From Laburnicola sp. R22_1 (lineage: Eukaryota > Ascomycota > Dothideomycetes > Pleosporales > Didymosphaeriaceae), in assembly GCA_014281115.1 (NCBI GenBank), contig JACONQ010000001.1:3720001-3784000 (forward strand): a stretch of DNA of 64,000 nt, written 5' to 3'. The notes under the pieces were generated by a model. The model made no database searches, was not told the DNA's origin, and saw only the letters and a program-made list of their open reading frames with translations. The first letter of the stretch is position 1. Each line of letters starts with the position of its first letter. The position numbers and the translations under genes were made by a program. Positions 33,796-46,257 of this stretch are shown here, piece after piece.

Positions 33796-36555
33796 TCAGT
33801 AACCTGCATGCGCATGTACGTCGGGATAGTGACCACGGCTAGTCTCCATGCCCTGATAACGGCCGCATCCACCAACCTGCCAGCTAGTACCCATGGACAC
33901 CGAGCCCGGATATTCTTCTTTGATCCTGCGATCCGATGGGGGGTGAACGGAGCTGTCCATTTTGGATGGGATCGTCTCGTATATGGGAGCCGGGTAGTAT
34001 TGGTAGTCGCTGTGTGGCTCAATAATCTTAGAGTCTTCGTCGTCCACAATGTGGTGATCTCCCACAAGACCTTCGACGGTACCTCCACTAAGCGAGCTCG
34101 AAGAGCTTACAGAATGGCTTCCCGCAGGACTAGGATCTATCGAATATGTGGCTCCTCCTCTGTACATCCCACCACCCATAGCCGATGATCCACCACCCGA
34201 AAGGCCGGTTCGATAGCTCGTAGTATACTGGGTTGCCCCGTTGCCGCCATACCCGTGAGGACCGGGACCCGGCCCACCGCTGCCGGCACCACGAGAGGCA
34301 TTCGCGTTGTGCGGACCTTCGTTCTGGTAGTGGGATGGAGATCTCCCACGTACTACGACCGGATGGGAGCATCGTGCTGCGACTTTAACCCAGCGAGGGT
34401 CCTTATCTCGTGGATTTTGTATGTTTGCCCAAAGTTCCACGATGAGATGATAGTATTGTTGTTGCGCACGACGCTTCCCGTTGTTAGCGGTGGCTGACTT
34501 GAACTGGATGCGTTCAAAGCCGTGTTGGTAGTTGTTGTTTCCGTGGCTGGTGGGCGAGTATGACTGAGAAGTCTCCGGTTCGTTTTGCAGAGGTAGCTGT
34601 GGACCTGGGACTTGAGTAGATTGATTGTAGTGGGTGAGGCCATAATTTCCATGTTCGTGGCCTTTTCCTGGAGGCATGGGTGCAAGCAGCTCCTTTTTCA
34701 TCGGAAGCTGTGGTCCCTTGTCGCGCTTGGGTGTATGCTGGATCAGCTCGATGGGTTTCCCTGACGAACCGTCTATAGCTGCGGCGAGCGAAACGGCCAT
34801 AGACTGGATCTGCTCCGGAGGTTTGCCACCACCCTGATTCAAGTACAGTCGCCCACTGGGGGTCCATGGTGATAGATTGTAGTGCACACTAACCGCAAAA
34901 TAGTTTCTTCGATAGCAGGTCCAGACGCCATCATTGGACAAAAAGAAGCCCTTTTCGACCTTCGCGTCGATGGTGGGGTGGATTTTGGATCCTTCGCAGG
35001 TGATGTCGCAGTAGTCCTCCTGTGCATTGAAGGGTGGGGTTTCAGATTGACGATCAGGCTGAGTGCCATAGCCGCCGATGAGGGATGTACTAGCGTACGA
35101 GTTGGACAAAGGCATTGTGGCGGAAAGAACACTCCTAGGTGTCTCGGGCAGAGAACCGTAGCGAGGAATGTCAGAGTGGCGAGGGGAAAGGGTGGTGTGG
35201 GGATGTCGATGCAAGCCTGGTGTAGATGTAGTATAATTATCCCGGGCGGCTGTCACGGGATTGCCCATCCCAGGTGATCGTGCCGGAGGCAGCATAACCG
35301 ATGGCGAAGGTTCAGTCCTACCGTGTAGCTGTCAGCTGTCATGCATCACGCTCAGGTCTGACAAGGCACAGATGCGCCACAAAAGGCTACCTACATCATG
35401 CCTGATGTTCGTCGAGTCGACGACATGGTACTGTATCCGTAATTTGCAAAGTTTGCTGTAGGGAGCGGATGGTTGTAAACGTTGAGCGGATGAAACGTTG
35501 AGTAGGTTAGCGATGAAGAATTGGAGCTGGGAGAGGCAGAGATGGAGCCCGACCCCGTCTCGGAAAGAGCCGCACTGGATTGATAGCTACAAGCAGAGTT
35601 AGCCAAGCCAACAAAACAATGCTATCGGCCACAGTGATGCCAACGGCAGTGATGTGTAACCGTCGAGTGGGTGGCACCGTGTACGTTGGCAACTTGGCCA
35701 GGGACGATATGGGCATTGCCGCTAGGCTTGTCGTGTGATCAATGTGACAGACCGGCGTGCTGGAAGAGCTAGGTGCGCCATGCGTCCGGGACGTGTGTGA
35801 CAGGAGAATTGATGAAGGACATGTCGACGTGTTTGTTTCGGCGGTCGTGGAAGCCAGAGCTTGGGCAGCACCAGGCGAAGGGGTGTCGAGGGCAAGCATG
35901 GGCTGGGGGCCGCAGGAGCGCGCCATGCCAGGCCGGAAGGCAAGAGCCAATGAGAGAGGGGACTTACGGTGCTTCGGGACGGTGAGGATGGTAACGGTTC
36001 GCAATGGAGCTCAGCGGGCCTTCGCGCCTGAGCTGATCGGACACAAAGGGACTGCTATGTGCATGCGCACCAATGTGATCGAGGCATTCTTGCTCCGAAG
36101 AGAAGGGGTTTTCCGATGCCAGTGATAGAGGGGATTGAAGCACTGCTTAGCCCGCGAGTCAGCCAATCAGTCGAGCCAGAGGGCGCGAGGTTGGACAAGG
36201 AGTGGGACAACAACGGACAACGTGCACCCGCCGGCGATGTGAGTGCACGCGTGGGACGCCGTCGCACAAGGCTCCGCGATCGGGTGCAGAAGAGGTGCAA
36301 CAAGAAGCGCGCACAGCAGCGGCCAGCAGGCGAGAACAGTGGACCCACAGTGTGTAGCAGCAGATAGAGAAGGAGAAGACAGGGTGCAGGCCCGCCGGCC
36401 AATATAAGAAAACAGCGCAGGAAGTTTGGAATGCGGAGAAGGAAATGCGGAGAAGGGCGCCGGTTTATGGGGGTTTGTGCTCCTCCTCGCCCCGACAGGG
36501 TGTGCGATGTGTGTGTGTGTGTGTGCGCGGTTAAGGCTGACTTACCTTGGTTCAT
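33796..36555 (-). CDS. NDT80/PhoG-family transcription factor (vib-1/xprG type)
   Basis: Predicted 632 aa from exons 36546-36555, 35968-36142, 35395-35586 and 33796-35317. Exon 1 is only ten bases (ATG AAC CAA G). Introns are long for this genome (403, 381 and 77 bp), but all have good GT-AG signals and matching phases. Residues about 225-470 form the Ig-fold DNA-binding domain: AKVEKGFFLSNDGVWTCYRR, NYFAVSVHYNL, QQYYHLIVELWANI and VKVAARCSHPVVVRGRSPSH. The C-terminus ends GRYQGMETSRGHYP, as in Neurospora vib-1 and Aspergillus xprG. Those proteins activate extracellular proteases, respond to carbon/nitrogen starvation and promote heterokaryon-incompatibility cell death. The first-exon assignment is less sure than the rest. 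Confidence 0.88.
36508..36523. repeat. (TG)8 microsatellite
   Basis: Eight TG units next to the tiny first exon of the NDT80-family gene, inside its first intron. Confidence 0.9.
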
Positions 36556-36811
36556 ATTGCAGACGCAGCCGCACCAGCAGCGCTCGAAGATGCCCGTTGT
36601 GGCTCTGATGGATGCTGCCACCCCTTCCAGTGCTGGCCCCGCGGAAGCGAATCTCACGCCGCAGCTCCTTCTCGCTGCGAATCCGACGCACTGGGTCTGC
36701 AGGCGACGGCACCGGCTGTGGCGAGCGAGCGTCCTGGCGCGCTGACGGTGCTTATGTTGCTGCGGTTGCGGACTCGAAATCCGGAGTGGGCGAAGTCGTT
36801 GTGCGAGACCC

Positions 36812-36817
36812 TCTTTC

Positions 36818-36849
<32 letters not shown>

Positions 36850-36853
36850 GCTT
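36812..36853. repeat. CT/GTCT-rich microsatellite
   Basis: Pyrimidine run with three GTCT units followed by about nine CT units, about 260-300 bp upstream of the NDT80-family start codon. CT-rich tracts are common in fungal promoters and leaders. Confidence 0.85.
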
Positions 36854-39500
36854 TCTGATGCACACAGCACGCGTACCCACAAACAAGCACTCACTCGCTC
36901 CCTGTCGGCAAGCGAGAGGCGGCTCAGCCTGGCGTGGAAATGGTTTGCTGGGCGGTGCCTGGGGACTGCCGTTGTTGGCTCGCTTCAAGGGAGAGACGCT
37001 GGGGTTTAGCCGGCACAGGGGCGGGATGGGATCCTCGATTAGCTGCCGCTGCCTGGTGAAGGGGGCTGCCTCGTCGTCAATGGTCACGAAAGCACAATGC
37101 TCGGAGCTGGAGCAGAAGCGTGCAATGCGCACTTTATCCAGCAGTTGGGGGGTTCGTGATAAATGCGCACTCGCCCAGACCACACCCACACCTGGGCACC
37201 GAACGCGGTCGCGGGAAGCGGTGACGGGTGCGGAATCACAGACAGCTCGACTTCCAGTAGTCCTGAGTCCCTGCGGCGTGGGGACGACGACTGTTAACCT
37301 AAACCGCCAACGCTCGCCAGCGCGGCACCGGGGCCGTCAGGTGCGCTTTGCTTCTTCCCGTCTCCACAGATCTCGAATTGCGCGATGGGGGCGCACAGAC
37401 AGGCACTGATCTTGCCGATCCTGGTTCCTGGCGGCTGCGACGTCGACCTGCAATAATGGCCGTCTCTGTCGAGACTCTGCTGCGGCCGCCTGTCAGTGTC
37501 TGCCCCGAGGCCTGTCGCAATCTTCTTGAAACGTACAAGGTTCTGCGGCAGCTGCCCAAAGGGACCAATGTGGCGCCGGCTGGCTTCGACAGTGGCTGCT
37601 CCGGCGGCGACGCTGACTTGTCGTCGAGTCTTTAGCGATCTGCACCGAGGCCGGGTTCGCGGATCTGGTCGACAGCCGTTCTGCGCCGGCACGGTGGTGT
37701 GGCAGATGGGGGCAAGAGGCGCGGTCAAAACGCAGCCAAGTTGCGATCGAGGAGGCCGTCAGAGGTAGTTGTGGCCTGTCCGGCGGAGAGAAAGGGACCG
37801 AGATATATGCACTCTGCCTTCACTGCCAGACGGCTTTCTGCTCGTAGTCTGGTTGCACAAGCCGGCCAGGACCCAGAGATCCCGTGACCTTTGTTCTCCA
37901 AGTGGGAGGCTTGGGGAGTGTACCAGGACTACAGCACGAAAACAGTGAAGGCGCACTGACAGGACAAGAGTGCTAAGTGTCTAGTCGACCGGGGGTGGGC
38001 AGCCACGAGACGGAAAATAGATGACGGCGGAGAATTATTGAGTAAGATCAGATGCAGGACTGGTGTGGACGGGGTGGGCATAGATAGACAGGGCCGGTAC
38101 AAGTACGGTGCTCACCGCACCCAAGGCTATAGATTGATACAGGGGGATCATCAATGTTCGGGTTGTTTGGCTGAAAGGAGAAGTGCCTACCAAGCTGGTG
38201 GCTTCGAAGCATCTCTCGCCCTGATGGATCAAGATTCAGCCCCCGAGCAAATGATGGCTATCGCGCGGCTCAGACCACGGGCCTTCTCTAGCACCACGGT
38301 AGCATTGGCAAGCTGCAGCAGCGACCATTTCCCAAAGCGGCCTATGTATATCTCCGATGTCAGGGAGAGGGAGGATTTGCTCCAGGGCCCAGGCTCGCAT
38401 CTTTCGAGAAAGGCCGCGGGCCCACGCTGCGCTTCGCATTCCTTGCACCACGGCGAGGGCCACCATCAGCAGCGGGGACAGGGCCCACGGCGCACGCTGG
38501 GGGATTGGCTCGCCTGGGCCATCACGTCCCGTGCAGCGACGCAGGAACATTGGCCACGGCACCGCGCTGCTCCATGGGGCGACTCGACACGGCAGCACAC
38601 GTCCGGCAGCTTGGGTCCGCGATGTTTCATCTGGCCAGGCCGGCGCGCAGCAGCCGACAGGTCATCTAGCGGGCAGCCAAAGGGGATAGCGCTCAGCAGC
38701 ATCCGAGGGCGACGGTCCGCCGCCGGCAGCCCAACGGGCAGCGCCAGCGCCAGCACCACCAGCACCACCCAGGAGCGGAACAGCCTGTCGCCAACGAGCG
38801 CCGCTAGCCGTCACGGCAAGGGCATGGTGAGTCCCTCGCCTACGCGCGAGCCCGCCACCCCACACGGCGGGAGGGCATGGCGAGCCACGGCGGGCAGGTG
38901 AGCGGGCGAATGCAACCCTTCGGCTGGGGGCTCGACGAGGTGCGGTAGTGAGAGGGCCACGGTGCACTGCGCCATGATCCGGGCTCTCAGTCCAGCGCAA
39001 GCGGGCCCGGCAGCACGGGAGGCTGCACAAGGCTCCGAAAGCAGCGCCTCCAGCGGCCGTGGGCAGGCGGCGGCCAGTCGAAGGGCAGGCAGCGTGACGA
39101 GGTGGCTCCAGGGCTCGGCGGGCGGCATGCTGCGCGGCGAAGGGTGGTCGACGGCGAGCGGCGAACGGCGAACGGTGACCGGTGAGGGCGGCGGGGCGTG
39201 ACGAAAAGCGAGCCGTGGACGTCTGGCTCCCCCTTGCGTGTTGGCCGTGTCGAGAGGGCAGGCGCTGCGTGATGCGCGCGGGGGGTGTGAGGAAAGAGCG
39301 AGCGGTCACGGGTGACGTGCAGCCCGGCGGGTGCTCCTTCCCGCGCCAGCTGCATTGGCCCTAGCGCCGCCCGCTGGGCCACTCACGGCGACCCGCCCAC
39401 GGTGCCTGTCTCCACCACGATCCACACGATCCACCATGATCGTCCACCGAACCACTGCCCTCAGCAACCACCACCAAACCACCCTAGCGCCCAGCCTCCC

Positions 39501-39504
<4 letters not shown>

Positions 39505-39534
<30 letters not shown>
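39505..39534. repeat. (GTCCTC)5 hexanucleotide repeat
   Basis: Five perfect copies in a GC-rich stretch with no supported gene. The repeat keeps all frames open and explains part of the spurious open frames here. Confidence 0.9.
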
Positions 39535-39535
<1 letters not shown>

Positions 39536-42500
39536 ACACGGCTGCTTACTAGTCCTGCTCAACACCACGCCCGCAAGCCCACGCGCAGACGTGACCGCGG
39601 AGCCTCGCTGGCCCTCCCAGGCCCTCCCAGGCCGCCTGGCGCGTGTGTCTCGCACGTTGCAGCCGCCCGCTGCCCAGCGCCCGGGGGCTGACGGCGACGA
39701 GCGCTCTCCTCTCTGCATTGCATGCCTTGCCTCCCGGCTCGATGCGCATCTGCGGCGCCGGCCAATCGCCGCCCGCCATGGCCTGCCCCAGCGCTGGGGA
39801 CCCGCCAGCAGCCAGCTCTCCCTTCATGCCAGCCCATCATCTGACGCCGCTCCAACCTGGAAGCAGGATGCGAGAGCAACAGCAAGAGCAGGCACGCCTG
39901 CGCCGCTGCGGCGGCCTCCCGCTGCCTCGCGCGCACTAGCAGCGCCACGGCGGCACTTGGCAGCCCTTTCACCACGTCTGCGCACGACAGCCCGTTGGGG
40001 AGATGAGATGGTGGCGGCGCGGGTGCTCTGGGGATCACGCCCGCTGCCAGCTGCAGCGCATCATCAAGGTCACAAGACGGCCAGCGTCTCTGCACGGCAT
40101 CCGCCTTCAGGGCGCACCGGCCTGCAGCCTCCCGCCCATCCCGTGACGGTGAAGGTCGGCGTCCAAACAGCTGCCAGCTTCGGCGAGTTTTCTGGCGGCC
40201 TGCAGCAGCCTCAATGTACTTCGGAAAGAATAGGGACCGCAACTGCGCAGAACCCAATGTCTCAGCCGGCTCGAAATGGCTCGAGGAGGCGGTATTGCAT
40301 GGACGCTGTCGCATGTCTTGCTTGGGTCACCGCATAGGAGCAGTTACACCACCATCAGAGATCAGTGGGTCGTCTGGAGCGGCTGACGTGATGTCGTGGC
40401 CAGCCTTTGAGAGCAACGTCTGCCAGCAGCGGTACGGCCCGCCACTGATGAGTGTTGAATTCATTATGAAGTCCATCCAAGAGAGAATCGGGTCTTCGCT
40501 GCGTCGCAGACGTCTGTTGTGAACCACTGGCTCGAGTACGTCTCTAGCCTTCACCCCGGCGCTCTGGTTTTGTCTCGGGCCATTTGTCCGTCGGTTGAGG
40601 TACTCTCTCGTTTACATCACTGGGACCGGCTTCCGTGAAATTGCTCCTATGAACCAAAAATTGACGGACAGTGTCCCGATGCGATGGCCGTGCTGGTGTC
40701 CATCTGACACAGACCGACTTGGTTGTCGAGTCCCGTCTACCGCGCTCTCGAGGCACTCGATTTGACGTGCTCTTTCGACTACTCAATGACCTGCGCCATG
40801 GAGCAGCACTACTGCTGCCAAATACTGGTGGCGGCTGTCAGCTGCCGATCATTCCAATTCGTATGGCCAGTGCAATTGCACAACTTCCTGGGACGCCTTT
40901 ACCGTTTTCACGGCATTCAGGAGACGAAATCTAGGGTCTGTGGAGGCCTCGCATATTTGGTATCTGCGTGGGCGCCGCGCAAGCCTCCTGCACAACCTGC
41001 CATATGCCACATGTATACTCGTGATCTGGTGAAACTGTCGAATTTTTCAGCCCACACTAGAGTGGTGGAAGACCATCTTGATTTCTTTGAGGCACTCATC
41101 AGACTCAACAAGCAACCTGCCAATTCTAGTCATTGCTAAGTACTGCTCCAATACTCGGTTCTCGGGCTATGCCTGATGTCGTCTCCTAACTAAGCGTCCC
41201 GCTTTGTTCAATCCTAGAATTGCGCGGCAGAACTCTAGCTCCAAATTATTCCCTTTGCTTTCCCTAAAACTTTCGCAAGTTGCCTTTGCTTTCTTTCACT
41301 CATCCCGGTAGCGAGAGGCTGTTGTAGTACGGGACGACGGATGACATCCGAGGATATACAGCACAGATCGGTCCGTCACGCAAAGCGTACCACGGATCGC
41401 CCAAAGACCTAGTCAGGCCTCACGCCATGGGATACCAAGACGCCTAGTTTTTCAAAGAAAATAGCAGCACGATCACCAATCCGTCGTCGACACGCTTTGG
41501 CTTTTGCTAGATATTCATCTAGGACCACAAATTTGCCAGCATCCATTGTAGCAGTGCCACTGAGCACACATAGGTTTTCCTCCTATGCAGCTCACTTACT
41601 TGACGGCATTCTCATGCGAATAGACGTCTTCTGCGGCACTTCTCCTCGACATCGCGTACAACTTTATTCCTGCGAGTAGCCATTTGGCGTTGCTGTCGGT
41701 GACTCCTCGGGAACAAGGGACGCAGTGCTGGTGTCGTAGAACCGGCGACCCCTCAGATCAGGTCATGAACGATTGGTCCGTGCGAACAAAGAAGATGCAA
41801 ACTTCAAGGCTACGCGACACAACTTCCCGCTTGCTGCTTCTGCGCAACCAGGTGACAAACGTTTGTTTCAGGCGTCAAGTGGAGGAAGTTGCCTGTTACA
41901 GGCCACTGTCCAAGCTCTCTTTGTCCTTGTCCGTCGGACGTACAGGCACGAGCATCATCGCAATACGCCTATCGCCAACTGGAATGTCACAAACCTGCAG
42001 AACATAGTCCGGGGATAGACAATTGACGAAGCCACAGTTCCGCAACATGCAGATGCCGTATTGATTCATAGCGCCGACTTCCACCTGCAACGAATGGATT
42101 ACTTCTGCTGGCAAGCGTATACTCAATGGCTAACTCTCACAATCCTTCTGTGTTGTCATTTCATGTCGAGGCCAGTGCGTTCATCACAACGTCGCCGCTT
42201 ATACTACACGGCGTCCAATTATCTTCTATACCAACAACATGCATGCCACGCACGCTATGACTGCCCCTGAGTGCTGCATGTTATTTGTGATATGTGTCAA
42301 CCGAACACGGCATTCTAGCGCTGGGTTTATACTATGGTAAGTTTTGTAGTTCTTCTACTCAATGCGGGCTTAGCAACTAAATCCACGCCCACACGACCGA
42401 TATCAGGACCGCATTACTGATTGTTCAATAGTAAAGATTGATCACGTAGGTATAGAAGAAGTTTGACCACTTCATCGGATGACCCCTTTTGGCATCAAAT

Positions 42501-45356
42501 GAACTTCACAGCCCATCATGAGAACTTGTCCGAGCGTCAGCTAGCACTATTCAAAACAAGGTCCGCGCTCGAGCACCGCACGTCATTACCAATCATAATT
42601 CGCGGCTGTTAGCTTGGTAAATTTTTCCTGGGCGTATTGCTGCCCTATTATCGATTTCCCTTTTCATCTGTCGGTTTTCTTATCGACTGTCTGAAAGCAG
42701 TTTTGACAATGTCCGATCAACCGTACTCGAATCGCCATACAACGATATTGGACATGTGGTTTTGTCAACTGTAGCATCCACGAATCTCGTAATGTAGTTC
42801 GCGTCTTCCGATTAAACAAAGATGCCCACGAGCGACTGGAGAATCCTAGTGTCAAAGCGCGGACTAGCAAGCTCTCAGCCTCCGCTAACCGGTCAGGCAA
42901 GCTTCAAGAGAGGCGCGGGCGGGTATTTCTCACCGATAGTGAGCCCGAAATCACGACACTACACTATGACTGCATGAAACTTGCTTGCTCGTGCCATGGA
43001 AGCTTCTCGGGCGCGCCTCACTTGGATCTGGTGAGTCCGATGGCTAATGTGCACGGCTCGTGCGCGGGCTCACCGGTGACTACGTACGGCAGCTGCAGGG
43101 TCGGAATTATAGGTTGGACAGCGTTGGCGATGTCCTGGTCTGGGTCCGTTATTCGGAGAAATGATGATGGCAACAAGGAGGCCTGGGGGTGCATTCCTTT
43201 CCCGGAAGTGGGAATTACGCTTGAGCGATTCCGGTAGGTCGTTCGATGATGAGGGTAATGTGGGGTGAACGAGCTCCGCAGCGTGGATTTTCGGGGTTCT
43301 GGAGGTGCCCCGGGTTATGGGTGGTGAGGGAAGTTGTTGAGCGCTCTACCTCTTCTATGCCAGGGAGCGGAGAGTAGCCTACTTTCACTGTTACGGTGAG
43401 AAGCGGGTGTGTGTGGCTTCAGTAGTAGATGGGCACTGCGTCGGTCTTGCCGTAAGCGCGTGTTGGGTGCTGAGGTCGCGGGACTGATGGTGCCCCTCCT
43501 TGCGTGCGAGGTTGGACACGCGCCGAAGGCGCAAAATGTGGGCGGAGGTGAGGCTGTTCGAGCTCCAATCTATAGTTACGATGATTGTCGCGATTATCTA
43601 TTGAACTTACAGTCCGTTCTATCGACTCTACGTGACCTTTCACGCGCTTGTCTTCCCCTTGTGTCGCTCCTAATATGACTCATCTGTATAGTCACCTTCT
43701 TCCTCAAGATTCTACCTACAGCCTTTCAGTTGCGCCTCTGTCAGAGAAGCACGCTATGGTACTATGAGCCTTGAGTGCCAAAAGCTGACGAGCACCTCCT
43801 GGATGGAGTGGCCTCTATTAAGAGTGGCGGAGTACGATCTCGCCGGGCGCAGGTTTGACCAGAAGTGCAATGCCATTTCTATTCGCAGAGATACGGTTCC
43901 AGTTAGCACCTATGAACTTTGTCTGTGAAAGGCACTCGTCACTAACCACATCGAAGTTCACATACTCAGCATACCCCATCGACCAAATCGTAGCCGAACT
44001 CTCGAGACTTCAACCTGGGCAGTGCAGACTGAGCTCCTATTTTGGGAAGCGAGGCGACCCACATATGGCGGAGACAACTCTTGGATCCCGCGGCCTCTAA
44101 GAGACACCCATTACAAAGTCTCATGTTGAAGAACTCCTTGGTCTTGGAGGAGCCGCTGTGGTCAACACATAGCCTGCTTCGGTGACGACTCTCCTAGGAT
44201 TTAGAGACTGTGTAGAGTTCGATAGGACGGGAGAAAGGTACGTTCATGTACCCGTAGAGTGGCGAGAAAGCAGTGCTCATGTTAACTTATGCTGTAGTTG
44301 CCAACACCTACCTCCAATCCTCCGTTTAACGCCATCGGGCTGCGCAAGCGTCACGCGTTGGAGCGTTAGAGGCGCATATAGGCTTCGTCGAGTGCTTTCG
44401 AGTCTTCATTTACGCACATAGAAGTGGTAGATTAGCAAAGACAACTGAGCATACGATTGACGGATACACGTTTAAGTTTAAGACTTTAGAGGGGATACCG
44501 AAAAGTAAATGGTCTCCGAGGTCGGTAAACAAGAGGAAACGATGACGACAGGATGGCTCGTTGTTAGTATGGTCATCCATTGAGGTGAGTTTGATCCTGC
44601 GTATGGCTCATTGAATACACATGAGCTTCAAGATTAGAAGTGCTAAAACTTTGATAGACCTCCTCGTGTCTTCTCCTGGACTTATTCCTTTCGAACACAC
44701 ACCTCGCATGGGTATACTTTCTCAGCGACATCTAGGAAGTGAGGGAGAGGTTATAGATGTATTTACTAGTCGAAGATGTGGAAGATAGTAATGATTGGGT
44801 TCCGGTTTTAGGGTGTAGTATACGGAAATAGTCGTCTGGTGGGAGGCTTAGTCGAGGGGACGATCTGGATATGGTAATCTACCGTCGTGGCATTCGCCGA
44901 ATATATATATTGGATTAAATATATGGCGGAGAATTGATGTCTCTCAGGTTTGCAACCAATTGCCGAACACCGTTGCTATCTTTGTCGTATGCTGTAAGGT
45001 TATTATACCCTAAGTAGAAAATAAAACTAAGATAGTTGTCACCAGGGCACATCACTAAGATCTTTTTTGAGAGCAGACTATAATGTTCGTGTTCTGGTAT
45101 AACGAGTCGCCAACGTCCCTTCACTTTATGCTCTTCCGGTGTGAAAAGCCCCATCACAACACGAAATGTAGAAAGAATGTATGAGGTTTCTGGAACCTTC
45201 GGCTTACCCCCTTTCACACAGCTCCCAGCACTCGTCGCTTGTTGATTAGTTATTTCTTGGCATATACCCACATAGCTTGGTGTCGCCGCCGTCAACCGTC
45301 AACCGTCAACCCGTTCTACCCCCAAGCTTTCTATTGGCAAAGACCAGGAAGCCACC

Positions 45357-46056
45357 ATGGCGACCCCCTCTATGGACGAACAGTACAGGTATATATCCAA
45401 CATGGGTATGGACACCGATTTCAATATCAACCGAGACTTCAGCCCGAAAGCAGAATTCACGCGTGTCGCGACAAAATTCCTCGGTTGGGTCGGCGGCGAT
45501 GACAATTGGTGCATTCATTGGCAGAGGTGCTTTGGGCAGTCCTATATCTGGCGTCGCGCTCGTAAGTCATATCTGATGACGCCCACAATGCCACCGGCTC
45601 CTAATCCATCCCAGAGCAATCTGCCCCTTCATCAAGTTCGACAACTCCCACCAGCACCCGGTCCCGAAGTCCGACTCCATCAGTCTCCTCATTCTCGCCC
45701 AACGAAGCACGAATGAGGGCTGCTGAGGAGAATTTCGGCGGTAGATATGGCACCAACTCCAGTCGTCTCGAAATGTGGCTAAAGTTGTGTGAGGATGTGG
45801 GAATTCAACCGATTCCGGAGTCAACCACCAAGTGCAAAAAGGTCAGCAACTCTTCGACTCAACCTAGTATTAAGCTTTTCTGACAAAGATAGGCACGAGC
45901 GTCTTGGTCAACCTCTACGATCTAGTAGAGGGGCATCCTCGCAAGTTCGAGTCCTATGCAACGTTCCGAAAGTACACCTTAAAGGGCAAGATCTTCCCTT
46001 TGAAGAGGGCCAAGGAGGGTGGCTTCATCCGGATTTTTCTCCGCGAGGTATGCTAG
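45357..46056 (+). CDS. Small uncharacterised fungal protein
   Basis: Predicted 199 aa from exons 45357-45561, 45615-45841 and 45889-46056 (introns 53 and 47 bp; last acceptor AAAG). The spliced frame is phase-consistent and ends at TAG 46056. Visible segments are AEFTRVATKFLGW near residue 40, HWQRCFGQSY, a Ser/Thr/Pro-rich linker (about 70-100), RLEMWLKLCEDVGIQPIPES, and a C-terminal VNLYDLVEGHPRKFESYATF followed by a KGKIFPLKRAK block. I recognise this layout as a widespread filamentous-fungal family with no known function. There is no signal peptide or membrane segment. The fold-back element begins 34 bp after the stop, inside the expected 3' UTR. Confidence 0.75.
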
Positions 46057-46089
46057 CGTGGAGCATTGCGGATCTTAGCTTGTGGGATT

Positions 46090-46249
46090 CAGCGTTGACA
46101 ACGTACCGTAGCGAGTACGGCCGCAAGTACGGCCGAGCCGTGCACAAATTGTATGTTGGCTAATTTCAAGGTTGAAAGCGCACTCTATACACCGTGCACG
46201 GCTCGGCCGTACTTGCGGCCGTACTCGCTACGGTACGTTGTCAACGCTG
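46090..46249. mobile_element. Fold-back MITE with perfect 56-bp inverted repeats, hAT-like
   Basis: Arms 46090-46145 and 46194-46249 are exact reverse complements with a 48-bp spacer. The ends read CAGCG...CGCTG. The octamer GTGGGATT flanks both sides (46082-46089 and 46250-46257), an 8-bp target-site duplication. CAG-type termini plus an 8-bp duplication are hallmarks of the hAT superfamily. The arms contain a subterminal direct repeat of GTACGGCCG. There is no coding capacity, so it would depend on a transposase elsewhere. Confidence 0.85.
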
Positions 46250-46257
46250 GTGGGATT

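Larger units (their letters stand above)
36556..45356. other. 8.8-kb gene-free region upstream of the NDT80-family gene
   Basis: Contains simple repeats and a very GC-rich block at about 38400-40200. Long overlapping open frames on both strands there (up to 340 codons) are Ala/Arg/Pro-rich, low in complexity and without domains, so they are attributed to base composition. From about 40.5 to 45.3 kb the composition is near average, with frequent stops. I see no tRNA, rRNA or transposon ends. Confidence 0.45.

Noticed and set aside
38038..40337. Several long overlapping open frames (up to 341 codons) on both strands
   Set aside because: GC-rich, Ala/Arg/Pro-rich on every frame, no domains or splice logic, and partly made of a hexanucleotide repeat. 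Best explained by base composition.
44915..45294. Minus-strand 126-codon frame divergent from the 45357 gene
   Set aside because: Starts on a non-ATG codon and shows no recognisable motif. It could be a decayed gene piece, but there is no positive evidence.
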